In this document: one piece after another, positions 7,996-16,808 of the stretch
How positions within the stretch are numbered: the stretch's first letter is position 1
Layout of the letters: each line of letters starts with the position of its first letter
Assembly: GCA_000720375.1 (NCBI GenBank)
Contig: JOAA01000036.1
Span: forward strand, 1 to 64,000
Length of the DNA: 64,000 nucleotides
Origin: Rhodococcus rhodnii
GTDB lineage: Bacteria; Actinomycetota; Actinomycetes; Mycobacteriales; Pseudonocardiaceae
Reading direction: 5' to 3'
Notes under the pieces: generated by a model
Told to the model about the DNA's origin: nothing
What the model saw: the letters and a program-made list of their open reading frames with translations, nothing else
Database searches by the model: none
Program-made: the position numbers and the translations under genes

Positions 7996-10900
7996 ATGGC
8001 GACGGTCCGGTTCCGAGTACTGGGGCCAGTCACGATGGAGGTCGATGGCAAACCGGTCGCGCTCGGCGGTGTCAAGCCAAGGACGCTGCTGGCGGCGCTG
8101 CTCGTCCGGCCGGACCGGACTGTGGAGACGCCCGCGCTGATCGAAGCGGTGTGGGGCGCCAGACCGCCGAACTCGGCGCGCGGGATGATCCACACCTACG
8201 TCTCGACCTTGCGCCGGGCTATCCGGCAAGCAGGCGGGACGGACGTACTGCAAGGTGACGGGTCCGGGTACTGGGTGACCGTCAAGGGTGGGCTTGATCT
8301 CACCGAGTTCGAGAACGCCGTCGAAAACGCCCGCGACATGCTGACGCACAACCGTCCGAAGCAGGCAGCGGCACATCTGCGCGGGGCGTTGGGGTTGTGG
8401 CGGGGCCCGGCCTTCGACGGCGTGACCAACGGTCTGCTCGGTGCCGAGGCGGCGCGGCTGGAGGAACTCCAGATGACCGCGCTGGAACTGCGGGTCAGCG
8501 CGGATCTGCGAGCAGGCGACTACGAGACGCTGATCCCCGACCTTCGTGGTCTGGTGGCGCAGTATCCGTTGCGGGAGAAGCTGTGGGCGTCGTTGATGCT
8601 CGCACTGCACCACACCGGACAGAATTCGGCCGCGTTGGCGGCGTTCGAGTCGATCAGGCGCAGGCTGGCGGACGAATTCGGCGCAGATCCAGGAGTTTGG
8701 CTCCGGCAGGCACACGAAACCGTGCTGCGCGGCGAAATGATCGACCAGGAGGCGGTCACCGGCACAGCGCCGCCGAACCCCGTGCCCATGCAACTGCCCG
8801 CGGATCTGACGACCTTCTGCGGCCGGACGACCGACATGGCGCGGCTGGACACTGTGAACGCCAGGACGATCGTGATCGCGGGCCCTGGCGGGGTCGGCAA
8901 AACGGCTTTGGCTGTGCACTGGGCGCATCGGGTGCGGGCGCGGTTCCCGGACGGCCAGCTTTTCGTTGATCTGCGCGGATACGACACCCTGGCGCCGGTC
9001 TCCACCGCGCAGGCACTCACCCAGTTCCTGCGCGCGCTCGGCACACCGGCGCAGCAGGTACCGGCCACTGTGGACGAACAGGTCGCGCTCTACCGGTCGT
9101 TGACCGCGGATCGCGTAATGCTTGTCGTACTGGACAATGCGGTCGGCCTCGACCAGATTCGCGCGCTGCTGCCGTCCAATCCGCAGTCGATGACGCTGGT
9201 GACCAGCCGTGGCGACCTTCGTGCCCTGACCGTCCACAATGACGCACGGGTACTGCGCCTCGATGCGTTGTCCGCACTAGAGTCCGTGGACCTGTTGAAG
9301 TCGTTCCTTGGTGCGGTCGACGACGAACCGGTGCAGGAACTGGCTCGGCTGTGCGGGTATCTGCCGTTGGCGTTGCGGATCGTGGCCGCCAACCTGCTCG
9401 GCAGCGGACATGGCCTGATCACGGACTACGTTGAGCGGCTGCGCGCGGACCGGCTGGCCGAACTGGCCATCGACGGTGATCCGTCGGTCGCCGTCCGGTC
9501 CACGTTCCACCTGTCCTACCAAGCACTCGACGAGCAGGCACGAAGGTTGTTCCGGTTGCTCGGCCGTGTTCCCGGGGCGGATTTCACCGTGCCAGTCGCG
9601 TGCGCGGTCGCCGGCGACGGCTCCGAGGCGGACATCCGCCGCGCGCTTGATCGGCTGGTTTCCGCGAACCTGGTGGCCCCACGGCCCGGCGAGCGGTTCC
9701 AGTTCCACGACTTGATCCGTGACTACGCCGCGGATCAGGCGCGCGCCGAGGAAACCGACGACCTGACCGCGTGCGACCACCGGTTGCTGGACTTCTACTT
9801 GAATGCCATCACAGACGCATCCGTTCGCTGGCTGGATGACGAACGCGCGAACCTGGTCGCCATGGTCGGCAGCGCGGCGAGCAACACCGAGACATGCCAT
9901 TACGCCACCGAGCTCACGCTGGCACTGCGGCAGTACTTCATGACCCGGGGACACGCGGCAGACGGACTGGCGATGTGCGAGGCCGCCCTTGAAGCCGCAC
10001 AACGCGCGGGTGATCAGCGCGCGGAGGCAAGGGTCCTCACGATGAGCGGCCTGATCTCGTACAACTTGAGCGACTACCAGCAGGCCATCACCAAACAGAC
10101 GAGGGCGCGGAACGTCGCCAAGGCGATCAGTGATCCGCTCGCCGAAGCTGACGCAGTGCACCACCTCGGCCGCGTGCACGCCCAGCTCGGCCAGCCGCGC
10201 GACGCCATCCATTGCCACGAAAGCGAATTGGCGCTCGCCGAGCAGGCGGGCAGCGAGGTGCTTCGCGCCCGGGCGATCAACTACATCGGGGTGGCGGAGC
10301 TGTCCCTCGGCCATGTCGAAGAAGCGGTCGCTTACCACAGCGAATCGCTTGCGATCTGCGAGAAAATCGGTGACCAGGGCGCGACCATCTACGTGTTGAA
10401 CGGCCTCGGCCTGGCGCATTGGACGGCCGGGCGGCTGACCGAGGCCGCCAACTGCCACAAGCAGTGCGTGGACATCGCGCACGAGAAGGAGATCCACTAC
10501 CTCGCCGGTAACGCATTGGTGTGCCTCGCGGAGACGTACTGCGACCTCGGACGCTACCTCGAAGCGAAATCCCATGCGTACGAGGCACTTGTGCTCAGCC
10601 GCCAGATCGGCGAACGCCGGTATGAGGCGGGCGCGCTGGAGATCACCGCGACGGTGCAGCGCAGACTCGGCCGGCTGACCGAAAGCATCGAGGGGTACAC
10701 CGCCGCGCTGGCCTTGTCGAGGGCGATCAGTTTCCGCTACGGCGAAGCGTCCATCCTCATTGGACTGTCGATCGCCCATCGGCACCTCGGCGAGATCTCC
10801 ACCGCGATGGGCTTCGCCCGCGCGGCGCTGGACGCCATGTACGAGACGAGCATGCGCGTGCTCGAAGCGCCCGCGCTGACCGAACTGGCGGCCAACTGCT

Positions 10901-11145
10901 TGGCCATGGGCGACGTCACCCAGGCAGACCGGCACATCGAGCACGCGTTGAAACTGGTCAAGGAGGGCGGCCAGCGCCTGTTCGAGGCACGGGCACTGCA
11001 CGTGCGTGGCCTGATCACGCAGGCGGCGCAGAGCGTCGAGGCGGCCGTGCCCCATTGGCAGCAGGCCCTGGCGATCTTCACCGAGATCGGCGCACCGGAG
11101 ACCACCGAGCTCAGCCGCCTGGTGAAATCCGCGGTGACCTGCTGA
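7996..11145 (+). CDS. AfsR/SARP-type regulator: OmpR-like HTH + BTAD + NB-ARC + TPR
   Basis: A 1049-residue cytosolic STAND regulator. An OmpR-type winged helix (about 1-95) is followed by a bacterial transcriptional activation domain (about 95-245; WRGPAFDGV, EFGADPG). Then comes an NB-ARC ATPase with P-loop GPGGVGKTAL near residue 295 and LPLALRIVA near 450, and roughly ten TPR repeats from about 620 to the end. The ATG follows GGGAG. SARPs activate secondary-metabolite or developmental genes at direct heptameric repeats; the NB-ARC and TPR parts gate this by ATP and partner binding. No biosynthetic cluster lies alongside, so the targets are unknown. It is divergent from the BlaI-M56 operon. 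Confidence 0.92.
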   Translation: MATVRFRVLGPVTMEVDGKPVALGGVKPRTLLAALLVRPDRTVETPALIEAVWGARPPNSARGMIHTYVSTLRRAIRQAGGTDVLQGDGSGYWVTVKGGLDLTEFENAVENARDMLTHNRPKQAAAHLRGALGLWRGPAFDGVTNGLLGAEAARLEELQMTALELRVSADLRAGDYETLIPDLRGLVAQYPLREKLWASLMLALHHTGQNSAALAAFESIRRRLADEFGADPGVWLRQAHETVLRGEMIDQEAVTGTAPPNPVPMQLPADLTTFCGRTTDMARLDTVNARTIVIAGPGGVGKTALAVHWAHRVRARFPDGQLFVDLRGYDTLAPVSTAQALTQFLRALGTPAQQVPATVDEQVALYRSLTADRVMLVVLDNAVGLDQIRALLPSNPQSMTLVTSRGDLRALTVHNDARVLRLDALSALESVDLLKSFLGAVDDEPVQELARLCGYLPLALRIVAANLLGSGHGLITDYVERLRADRLAELAIDGDPSVAVRSTFHLSYQALDEQARRLFRLLGRVPGADFTVPVACAVAGDGSEADIRRALDRLVSANLVAPRPGERFQFHDLIRDYAADQARAEETDDLTACDHRLLDFYLNAITDASVRWLDDERANLVAMVGSAASNTETCHYATELTLALRQYFMTRGHAADGLAMCEAALEAAQRAGDQRAEARVLTMSGLISYNLSDYQQAITKQTRARNVAKAISDPLAEADAVHHLGRVHAQLGQPRDAIHCHESELALAEQAGSEVLRARAINYIGVAELSLGHVEEAVAYHSESLAICEKIGDQGATIYVLNGLGLAHWTAGRLTEAANCHKQCVDIAHEKEIHYLAGNALVCLAETYCDLGRYLEAKSHAYEALVLSRQIGERRYEAGALEITATVQRRLGRLTESIEGYTAALALSRAISFRYGEASILIGLSIAHRHLGEISTAMGFARAALDAMYETSMRVLEAPALTELAANCLAMGDVTQADRHIEHALKLVKEGGQRLFEARALHVRGLITQAAQSVEAAVPHWQQALAIFTEIGAPETTELSRLVKSAVTC

Positions 11146-11223
11146 TTCAAGGTGCGTACAAGGTTTATCACTGGTCGGCAGGGCATAGTTGACCATGGCC
11201 AACCGCCACGCGAGACAACTTTT

Positions 11224-11305
11224 ACTTCTTTCTCGAGGAAGTAGAAGTCACTGGGGGTCCGGCTCCGCTGCCACATCGGTTCGGCACCCCCGGTAGCGGA
11301 GCCGG
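11224..11305. terminator. two hairpins between convergent genes
   Basis: A strong stem with perfect 11-nt arms (11259-11269 and 11295-11305, 25-nt loop) sits between the convergent AfsR-like gene and the flavoprotein gene. A weaker imperfect inverted repeat (11224-11248, arms ACTTCT/AGAAGT) precedes it. They probably form a bidirectional terminator. Nothing else is seen in the 11146-11321 gap. Confidence 0.6.
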
Positions 11306-11321
11306 CGGCGGAAGCCGATCG

Positions 11322-12350
11322 TCATCGGCCGGCTTGACGTAGCCAGCGCACGGTGGAGCGGACGATCTGTTCCTTCACGAAGGCCGCGCGCTTGCCCGTG
11401 AAGATCTTCTCCTTCGGCGCGTCATCGGCGTGCACGAGCTGGACGAGGCCGTCCTCCCGGCCGAGGCTCATGCACTGCAGGTAGTACCGGAACGACAACG
11501 GCTTCGGCTCCCAGCCGCGCAGTTGCCGCGCGATGTTCCTGCCTGCCCGCTTCCCCATCGGAAGCGCGACCGCACAAGCCATCCGCAAGTCCCCGGCGGC
11601 GTCGCCGACCGCGTAGATGTTCGGATACGACACCGACTGCAGGGTGTCGTCGACCGCGATCCGGCCACGGTTGTTCAGCGCGATGCCTGCGTCGGCCGCG
11701 AGTTGGGTGTTCGGCGTCATGGACGCCGCCCACACGATCACGTCACTGTCGATGTCGTCAGGCTCGGCCGTCCGCCCTTCTGCCAGGTCGATCCCCATGT
11801 CCGCGAACACCGAACGGACGTGGTCACGGGCTCGCGGCGACCACATCTGCCCGACCTCGCCCGCCGTCACCATGCGGACCTTCCAGTCCGGTCCCCGCGA
11901 AGCCAGCTCGGTGGCGATCTCGACGCCGGTCGCGCCGCCGCCGACCACGGTCAGCGTGCCCGGGCCGTCATCGAGGCGCTTACGCAGGTAGTTGGCGTTC
12001 TCCGCAGTGAAAACGCGGCCGTCCGCCGGGACGCTCGCAGTACGGCTGCCCAATGCGTAGACCAGGAAGTCATAGCTGTACAGGCCGCCGTCGTCGGTGT
12101 GGATTTGTCGTTGCTCGGGGTCTATGCGCGTAGCTCGGGCCGCGACGTGCGTCACGGGCTTCTTCTGGATGAAAGTCGACAACGGGTGGGTGATGCTGGG
12201 CCGCCCGGCCGCGAGTTCGTGCTCACGGACCCGCTCGGTGAAGCCGGCACTGGGCGCGATCAACGTGACATTTGCCTGGTCAGCGGCGCGCAGCGCGGCC
12301 ATCACACCCGAGTATCCGGCGCCGAGGACAACAACTTTGTTTGTGGTCAT
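11322..12350 (-). CDS. NADH dehydrogenase-II-like FAD oxidoreductase
   Basis: A 342-residue pyridine-nucleotide:disulfide-type flavoprotein. The FAD motif VVVLGAGYSGVMAA is at the N-terminus. The NAD(P) motif LTVVGGGATGVEIATEL is near residue 130, and the second FAD motif NIYAVGDAAG is near residue 245. There is no CxxC redox pair, so it belongs to the NDH-2/AIF-like group. The open frame runs to 12449, but the ATG at 12350 follows AGGAGG by 1 nt and starts directly at the FAD fold. Shorter than membrane NDH-2 and without an obvious C-terminal membrane helix, it may be soluble. Likely role: NAD(P)H:quinone reduction. Confidence 0.87.
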   Translation of the reverse strand: MTTNKVVVLGAGYSGVMAALRAADQANVTLIAPSAGFTERVREHELAAGRPSITHPLSTFIQKKPVTHVAARATRIDPEQRQIHTDDGGLYSYDFLVYALGSRTASVPADGRVFTAENANYLRKRLDDGPGTLTVVGGGATGVEIATELASRGPDWKVRMVTAGEVGQMWSPRARDHVRSVFADMGIDLAEGRTAEPDDIDSDVIVWAASMTPNTQLAADAGIALNNRGRIAVDDTLQSVSYPNIYAVGDAAGDLRMACAVALPMGKRAGRNIARQLRGWEPKPLSFRYYLQCMSLGREDGLVQLVHADDAPKEKIFTGKRAAFVKEQIVRSTVRWLRQAGR

Positions 12351-12427
12351 GCCTCCTAGACGAATTCCCGCCGCGCCGTGTGACATCGGCGATGTCACAC
12401 CCGAGGGAGTTGTCTCGTCTTCACGGC

Positions 12428-12799
12428 ATGAGCGACGAAGCACAGCCACGGCTGGTCGAGGCGCACGAGACCGAACCGGTGCAGGATGTCGAGGCTTGGG
12501 CGACGGTCGTTGTCGCGCGACGAGCGCTGGACACGCTGCGTTCGGCCCGCGTGCGCCGCGAGCAGTACGTCGGCCCGTGGCTGCCTGAGCCGTGGTTGCA
12601 GGGGCCCGATCCGGCCGAGCGCAGCGCGTGGGTGCTGCACGACCTGTTCGGCATGGAGTTCACCCTTGGCTTGGCGATCGCCGGAACCGACCGGTTCGAC
12701 TTCGTGCTGTCGCTGACCGTCGACAACGACCGTGTGTCCAGAGTGGACTTCGTCAGGGCACCGGAGAAACTCGCCTCACTCAGGAAAGGAACGCGATGA
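12428..12799 (+). pseudogene. internally deleted SigJ-like ECF sigma factor
   Basis: The reading frame joins pieces of a SigJ-type sigma factor. It starts in region 2 (VEAWATVVVARRALDTLRSA, then YVGPWLPEPW), jumps at PDPAER into AWVLHDLFGMEF from region 4, and then into the very end of the SnoaL-like C-terminal domain (FVLSLTVDNDRVSRVDFVRA). The promoter -10 recognition core and most of sigma-4 and the C-terminal domain are missing; the whole is only 123 residues against about 300 for intact members. It cannot act as a sigma factor. It still overlaps the next gene by ATGA, so the downstream membrane protein may depend on its translation. Confidence 0.7.
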
Positions 12800-13185
12800 C
12801 AATCGCAGTCAGGGCAGCAGTGGTGATCAGCGCGGTCAGCCTGGCCGTGCTCGGCGTCTGGATGTGGGCGTGGCCGGACAGCTTCGCGGACTACGTCGCC
12901 TTCCCGGTACACGTACACTTCCTGCATGACATGGGCGTGTTCCACATTGGACTCGCGATCGCCCTGTTCATGGCGTTGGTACAACGGGACTCGATCTTCG
13001 TCCTGCTCACCGGGTTCACCGCGATCTGCCTGATGCACGCGGGCAATCACCTGATGGACCACCACCTCGGTGGCACGGCCAGCGCGCCGTACGTCATCGC
13101 GGTGCAAGGCCTGATCAGCGGTGCCGGCGCGTGGTTGCGCCTGCGGGAACTGCGGAAGGTTCCGCTAGCCCAGGCGCGTCGCTGA
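12796..13185 (+). CDS. small four-helix membrane protein, unknown function
   Basis: A 129-residue protein with four hydrophobic segments (about 5-28, 46-64, 68-85, 97-113). His-rich turns (HVHFLHDMGVFHIG and HAGNHLMDHH) lie between helices. It resembles a common actinobacterial membrane family, but I cannot assign a function. The ATG overlaps the stop of the sigma-factor remnant by 4 nt, so it was in the same operon. The His clusters could bind metal or haem, which is speculation. Confidence 0.7.
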   Translation: MTIAVRAAVVISAVSLAVLGVWMWAWPDSFADYVAFPVHVHFLHDMGVFHIGLAIALFMALVQRDSIFVLLTGFTAICLMHAGNHLMDHHLGGTASAPYVIAVQGLISGAGAWLRLRELRKVPLAQARR

Positions 13186-13572
13186 CACCTTGATCCACCA
13201 CAGCCCGAGTATCGGCAGGATCACCGGTACGAAGCCGTAACCGCGCCCGTAGAACGACCACACGGTCGCATCCGGGAACAGGTGTGGCGCGAACAGACTG
13301 ACCGTTCCCACCACGACGACACCGATCAGCTCGACCACGCACGAGATCGTGGCGATCCGCCGGGACGTCTCGGTTCCCTTGACCAGGCACACCAAAGCGA
13401 CGATGTAGATCACGGCTGCCACGGCGGAGAGTACGTACGCCAACGGCGCTCGGTCGAAACGGGACGCGATCTGGACCGCGGACCGGGCCGTCGCGGCGAT
13501 CACGAAGATCGCGTACACCGCGATCAGCAGCCGCCCGGGCCCGGACCGCGTGGCTTCACGCAGATCAGCCAT
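13165..13572 (-). CDS. small membrane protein, unknown function
   Basis: A 135-residue protein with four predicted helices (about 14-33, 43-65, 71-95, 108-128). It ends with a 21-nt convergent overlap with the plus-strand membrane gene. The ATG lies inside the last codons of the upstream gene 13945-13565 (8-nt overlap), so translation is coupled. The architecture (GRGYGFVPVILPILGLWWIK) matches uncharacterised actinobacterial integral membrane proteins. No motif suggests an activity. Confidence 0.75.
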   Translation of the reverse strand: MADLREATRSGPGRLLIAVYAIFVIAATARSAVQIASRFDRAPLAYVLSAVAAVIYIVALVCLVKGTETSRRIATISCVVELIGVVVVGTVSLFAPHLFPDATVWSFYGRGYGFVPVILPILGLWWIKVSATRLG

Positions 13573-13945
13573 GGCCGTCCCAGATCTGTCGCAACCGGAC
13601 GATCAGCACCGGGATGGTCAGGCACCCGATCACCAGAACGCCCGAGCCCCAACGACTGCGTTCGGCCGCGGCCCAGACGGCGGCGAGCGGCAGGATCAGC
13701 ACCGGCCCGGCGAGATAGCCGATGAACGTCCACTTGTCCACGGCACGATCGGTCGTGAACACGTTGACCAGGCCGATGACCAGCTGGACAAGCAACGCGA
13801 ACTCCAGCACCAGCACCGCGCCCGCCAAGGCGAGACCGTATGGACGGTTCAACGCGAACCGCTTGTTGAGCACTATCAGCACCAGCCCCCACACCGCCAG
13901 ACCAATGGCGGCGAAGGTCAGCACCGTGGCGAACACGTCGACCAT
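13565..13945 (-). CDS. small membrane protein, unknown function
   Basis: A 126-residue protein with four hydrophobic segments (about 5-26, 38-62, 74-92, 98-117). First gene of a two-gene operon with the membrane protein ending at 13165. A perfect palindrome at 13990-14006 lies 45-61 nt upstream of its ATG, so the pair is probably regulated. A TetR gene ends immediately upstream. No function can be deduced. Confidence 0.75.
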   Translation of the reverse strand: MVDVFATVLTFAAIGLAVWGLVLIVLNKRFALNRPYGLALAGAVLVLEFALLVQLVIGLVNVFTTDRAVDKWTFIGYLAGPVLILPLAAVWAAAERSRWGSGVLVIGCLTIPVLIVRLRQIWDGHG

Positions 13946-13989
13946 CCAGCCAATCCCTCTCCTCGACCCGTGGACCGGGCACAGCGTAC

Positions 13990-14006
13990 TACTACAGCTT
14001 GTAGTA
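13990..14006. promoter_or_regulatory. candidate operator for the membrane-protein pair
   Basis: A perfect inverted repeat with arms TACTACA and TGTAGTA around GCT. It touches the TetR stop codon and precedes the small membrane-protein operon. Its arms share ACTACA/TGTAGT with the operator at 14679-14703 but with a 3-nt instead of a 7-nt centre. TACA/TGTA half-sites also resemble BlaI/CopY operators, so either the TetR or the BlaI protein could be the binder. Confidence 0.55.
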
Positions 14007-14654
14007 CTACCATTCGCCCAGCAGTTGCTGGCGCAGGGTCGTGGCGAGCCAGTCGCGGTACTTCTCCGCCGACCAGCCGCGCTCGGTCACCAGCATGTAG
14101 TACACCGTCGGGTGATTGATCGTCCACAGTAGATCGTTGGCGTCGTCGACGCTCAGCCCCGGCCGCAGGCCGCCCTTCTGCTGCAACGCGACGACGATCC
14201 GGCGCTGGTTGTCATGGAACTCCGCCTGCATCTTCCGCCACAGCTCGGCGATCTCCGCATCGGCGGCGGCCGCGCCGCGGATCACCTCGAGCACGTCGGC
14301 GAACCGCCCTTTCCGGTCCGCGTTGCGCGTGTACAGGTCCATCTGCCTGCCCGGATCGGGTTCCTCGATCATCTCCCGGAACCAATCCCGGTCGGCGACC
14401 GGAATCTGCTCGTCGTCGCCGTGCAACGCGAGATCCCATACCGACAGCAGCAACTGCCGTTTGGTCGGGAACGCGAGGTACACCGTCTTGGTCGAGACGC
14501 CCGCGGCACGCGCGACGTCCGGCACGGTCGTCGCCGCGTAGCCGCGTTCACGGAACAGCCTGCGAGCAGTTTCGAGGATCTCTCGCCGCGTCGCTTTCGC
14601 CTGCGCCGCACGCCGAGGCGAGTGGTACGACCGGCCACTAGCAGGGCTGTTCAC
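14007..14654 (-). CDS. TetR-family repressor
   Basis: A 215-residue regulator. The N-terminal HTH contains REILETARRLFRERGYAATT, VARAAGVSTKTVYLAF and KRQLL. The C-terminal ligand domain is about 150 residues and unlike a named subgroup. GTG start preceded by AAGG. It is divergent from a methyltransferase gene, and a 25-bp operator-like palindrome sits in the 59-bp gap, so autorepression and repression of the methyltransferase are likely. The inducer is unknown. Confidence 0.92.
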   Translation of the reverse strand: MNSPASGRSYHSPRRAAQAKATRREILETARRLFRERGYAATTVPDVARAAGVSTKTVYLAFPTKRQLLLSVWDLALHGDDEQIPVADRDWFREMIEEPDPGRQMDLYTRNADRKGRFADVLEVIRGAAAADAEIAELWRKMQAEFHDNQRRIVVALQQKGGLRPGLSVDDANDLLWTINHPTVYYMLVTERGWSAEKYRDWLATTLRQQLLGEW

Positions 14655-14678
14655 GTCAGGTACCTTATCGCGAGCCCA

Positions 14679-14703
14679 TTGACTACATGACTCGTGTAGT
14701 CAA
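14679..14703. promoter_or_regulatory. TetR operator (9-nt inverted repeat)
   Basis: Perfect arms TTGACTACA and TGTAGTCAA separated by 7 nt, centred between the divergent TetR and methyltransferase genes. It ends 10 nt before the preferred methyltransferase ATG. Length and symmetry fit a TetR dimer site. Confidence 0.75.
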
Positions 14704-14713
14704 TACTCGTGAC

Positions 14714-15484
14714 ATGACCTCAATTGATGCGGAACGGATCTGGGCTTCTGGGAACCTTCGCGCGCTCGCGACACACCACACCGCGGCGCATGACCGGCTG
14801 GTTCAGTCGACGGGCATACGGCCCGGCGACAGCGTGCTCGACGTAGGCGCGGGCACAGGCACCACCTCACTCGCCGCGGCACGCAGTGGCGGCGCGGTCA
14901 CAGCAGTCGACATCGTCGCCGATTTCCTGGCCACCGTGCGGGAACGTGCCACTGCCGAAGACCTCGACATCACCACCATGGTGGCCGATGCCCAGGATTT
15001 GCCGTTCCAGGACGGAGAATTCGACGTGGTGCTGTCCACCTTCGCGGTGATGTTCGCGGCAGACGCCACGAAGGCCGCAGCCGAGTTGGTGCGGGTCTCC
15101 GCTGGGCGGATCGGTGTCGCGTCATGGACCGCTGACGGCTTTGTCGGGCACTGCATGGCCACCCTGGCCCGGTATCAGACCGGAACGATCGGCCTCGAAC
15201 CGCTGAGATGGGGTGACGAGGCGTTCGTCCGCGATCTGTTGCCCAACCCGAGATTTACCAAATACACGGTGATGACACACCACGAATCCCCGGACAAGGC
15301 GGTTGCGTTCCTCCGCGCCACGCTCGGTCCCGTCCGCGCCACCTTCGAAGCACTGGACGACAAGCGGCGAAACACGCTGACCGAGGAGCTGAAGGAAGTC
15401 ATGGCCCGGTTCAACACCACGCGCGACGGATCCGTGGCGGTCCCGGCCGAGTACCTCGAAGCGGTCGTGGGCAAAGGCGACTGA
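14714..15484 (+). CDS. class I SAM-dependent methyltransferase
   Basis: A cytosolic methyltransferase of 256 residues. Motif I is SVLDVGAGTGTTSLAAA, motif II AVDIVADFL, and the post-II region is VVLSTFAVMFAADATKAAAEL. This is the UbiE/MenG-like Methyltransf_11 pattern. The frame is open to an ATG at 14687, which lies inside the operator palindrome. The ATG at 14714 directly precedes the usual N-terminal region and is preferred, with no clear ribosome site, so the mRNA may be leaderless. Probably repressed by the divergent TetR protein. The methyl acceptor is unknown. Confidence 0.88.
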   Translation: MTSIDAERIWASGNLRALATHHTAAHDRLVQSTGIRPGDSVLDVGAGTGTTSLAAARSGGAVTAVDIVADFLATVRERATAEDLDITTMVADAQDLPFQDGEFDVVLSTFAVMFAADATKAAAELVRVSAGRIGVASWTADGFVGHCMATLARYQTGTIGLEPLRWGDEAFVRDLLPNPRFTKYTVMTHHESPDKAVAFLRATLGPVRATFEALDDKRRNTLTEELKEVMARFNTTRDGSVAVPAEYLEAVVGKGD

Positions 15485-15533
15485 CGACTACTCGCCATTC
15501 CCGCCGAGCCGGAAACGCGAGACGATCGGACTC

Positions 15534-16733
15534 ATGACAGAGCCGTTGGTGCTCAACGAGAACTTTTTGCAGAACCCGTACGCGATCGAAGCCGAGTTGC
15601 GGTCGTCCGCGCCGGTCAGGCAGGTGATCACGCCGAGCAGGCTGCGGGCATGGCTGGTGACCAGGCACGAGGACGTCAAGGCCGTGCTGACCGATCCGCG
15701 TGTGCGCAAGGACTCCGGTGCCGCCACCGAGCTGTTCAAGCAGTTCCTGCGGCCTGAGTCACCGGTCTTGCACCCGACGTACCGGGCTCTGGAAAAGCAC
15801 ATGCTCAACGCCGATCCGCCTGACCACACCCGGCTGCGCAAACTGGTCAGCAAGGCGTTCACCACACGGACTGTCGCGCGGTTGCAGCCCCGGATCGAGC
15901 AGATCGCCGATGAACTGCTCGACCAGATGACCGGGGAAGTCGATCTTCTCGACGCCTACGCGCTGCCGTTGCCGATGACCGTCATCTGTGAGCTGCTCGG
16001 CGTTCCCGTCGCGGACAGGGACGCGTTCCGGGACTGGACGCACGTCATCGTGGCGTCCGATCCGAGGCGTGATCTGGCCGGGGCTTCCCAGGGCATCAGC
16101 GACTACCTGGCCGACCTGATCGAACGGAAACGCGCGGCGCCGACCGAGGATCTGCTGTCCGACTTGATCTCGGTGTCCGATGACGGCACGCGGCTGACCA
16201 AGCAGGAGCTGCTCTCGATGGCCATCCTGCTGCTGATCGCCGGGCACGACACCACCGTGAACCTGATCGCCAACGGCACGCTGGCGCTGCTGCGTGCACC
16301 CGAGCAGCTCAAGGCGCTGAAAGCGGACCCGTCGCTGCTGCCGGACGCCGTCGAGGAGCTGCTGCGCTACGAAGGCCCGCTGCACACCGGCACGATGAGG
16401 TTCACCGTCGAGGACGTCGAGCTCGGTGGCGTGGTGATCCCGGCGAACGAGTTCGTGCTGGTCTCCCTGCTGGCCGCCAACCGGGACGACCGGCGGTTCG
16501 AGGAGCCGGACGCACTCGACCTGTCACGGTCCCCTGGCGGGCACGTCGCGTTCGGCCACGGCATCCATCACTGCCTGGGTGCCCCGCTCGCCCGGCTTGA
16601 GGGACGGATCGCGATCGGCAAGCTGCTCGATCGGTTCCCCGACTTGCGCCTCGCCACTGATCCCGACACGCTCACCTGGCGGACCAGCACCTTGATGCGC
16701 GGTCTCGAGGCCTTGCCCGTGCATACGGAGTGA
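15534..16733 (+). CDS. cytochrome P450 (class I, actinobacterial CYP)
   Basis: A 399-residue soluble haem monooxygenase. It shows the I-helix oxygen motif LIAGHDTT, the K-helix ExxR in EELLRYEGP, and the haem loop FGHGIHHCLGAPLARLEGR with the thiolate ligand at about Cys347. No ferredoxin or reductase gene is adjacent, so redox partners must come from elsewhere. It lies 49 nt after the methyltransferase and may share its transcript. Together they look like tailoring enzymes, but no scaffold-forming enzyme is nearby. The substrate is unknown. Confidence 0.95.
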   Translation: MTEPLVLNENFLQNPYAIEAELRSSAPVRQVITPSRLRAWLVTRHEDVKAVLTDPRVRKDSGAATELFKQFLRPESPVLHPTYRALEKHMLNADPPDHTRLRKLVSKAFTTRTVARLQPRIEQIADELLDQMTGEVDLLDAYALPLPMTVICELLGVPVADRDAFRDWTHVIVASDPRRDLAGASQGISDYLADLIERKRAAPTEDLLSDLISVSDDGTRLTKQELLSMAILLLIAGHDTTVNLIANGTLALLRAPEQLKALKADPSLLPDAVEELLRYEGPLHTGTMRFTVEDVELGGVVIPANEFVLVSLLAANRDDRRFEEPDALDLSRSPGGHVAFGHGIHHCLGAPLARLEGRIAIGKLLDRFPDLRLATDPDTLTWRTSTLMRGLEALPVHTE

Positions 16734-16735
16734 CC

Positions 16736-16775
16736 ACAGCCACGTCCCCTGGCTGTCACAGCAGGTACGGCTGTG
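16736..16775 (+). terminator. tandem hairpins after the P450 gene
   Basis: Three bases after the P450 stop, ACAGCCA pairs with TGGCTGT (7-nt loop), followed by a second stem, CACAGC with GCTGTG (7-nt loop). No T-tract follows. They probably end the P450 transcript before the next flavoprotein gene. Confidence 0.5.
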
Positions 16776-16808
16776 CCGTCCAGCGTGTGAGAAGAGAAAG
16801 GGGACGTC

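Noticed and set aside
12272..12427. Upstream extension of the SigJ-like frame
   Set aside because: The extra residues do not resemble sigma region 2 and overlap the divergent flavoprotein gene and its ribosome site.
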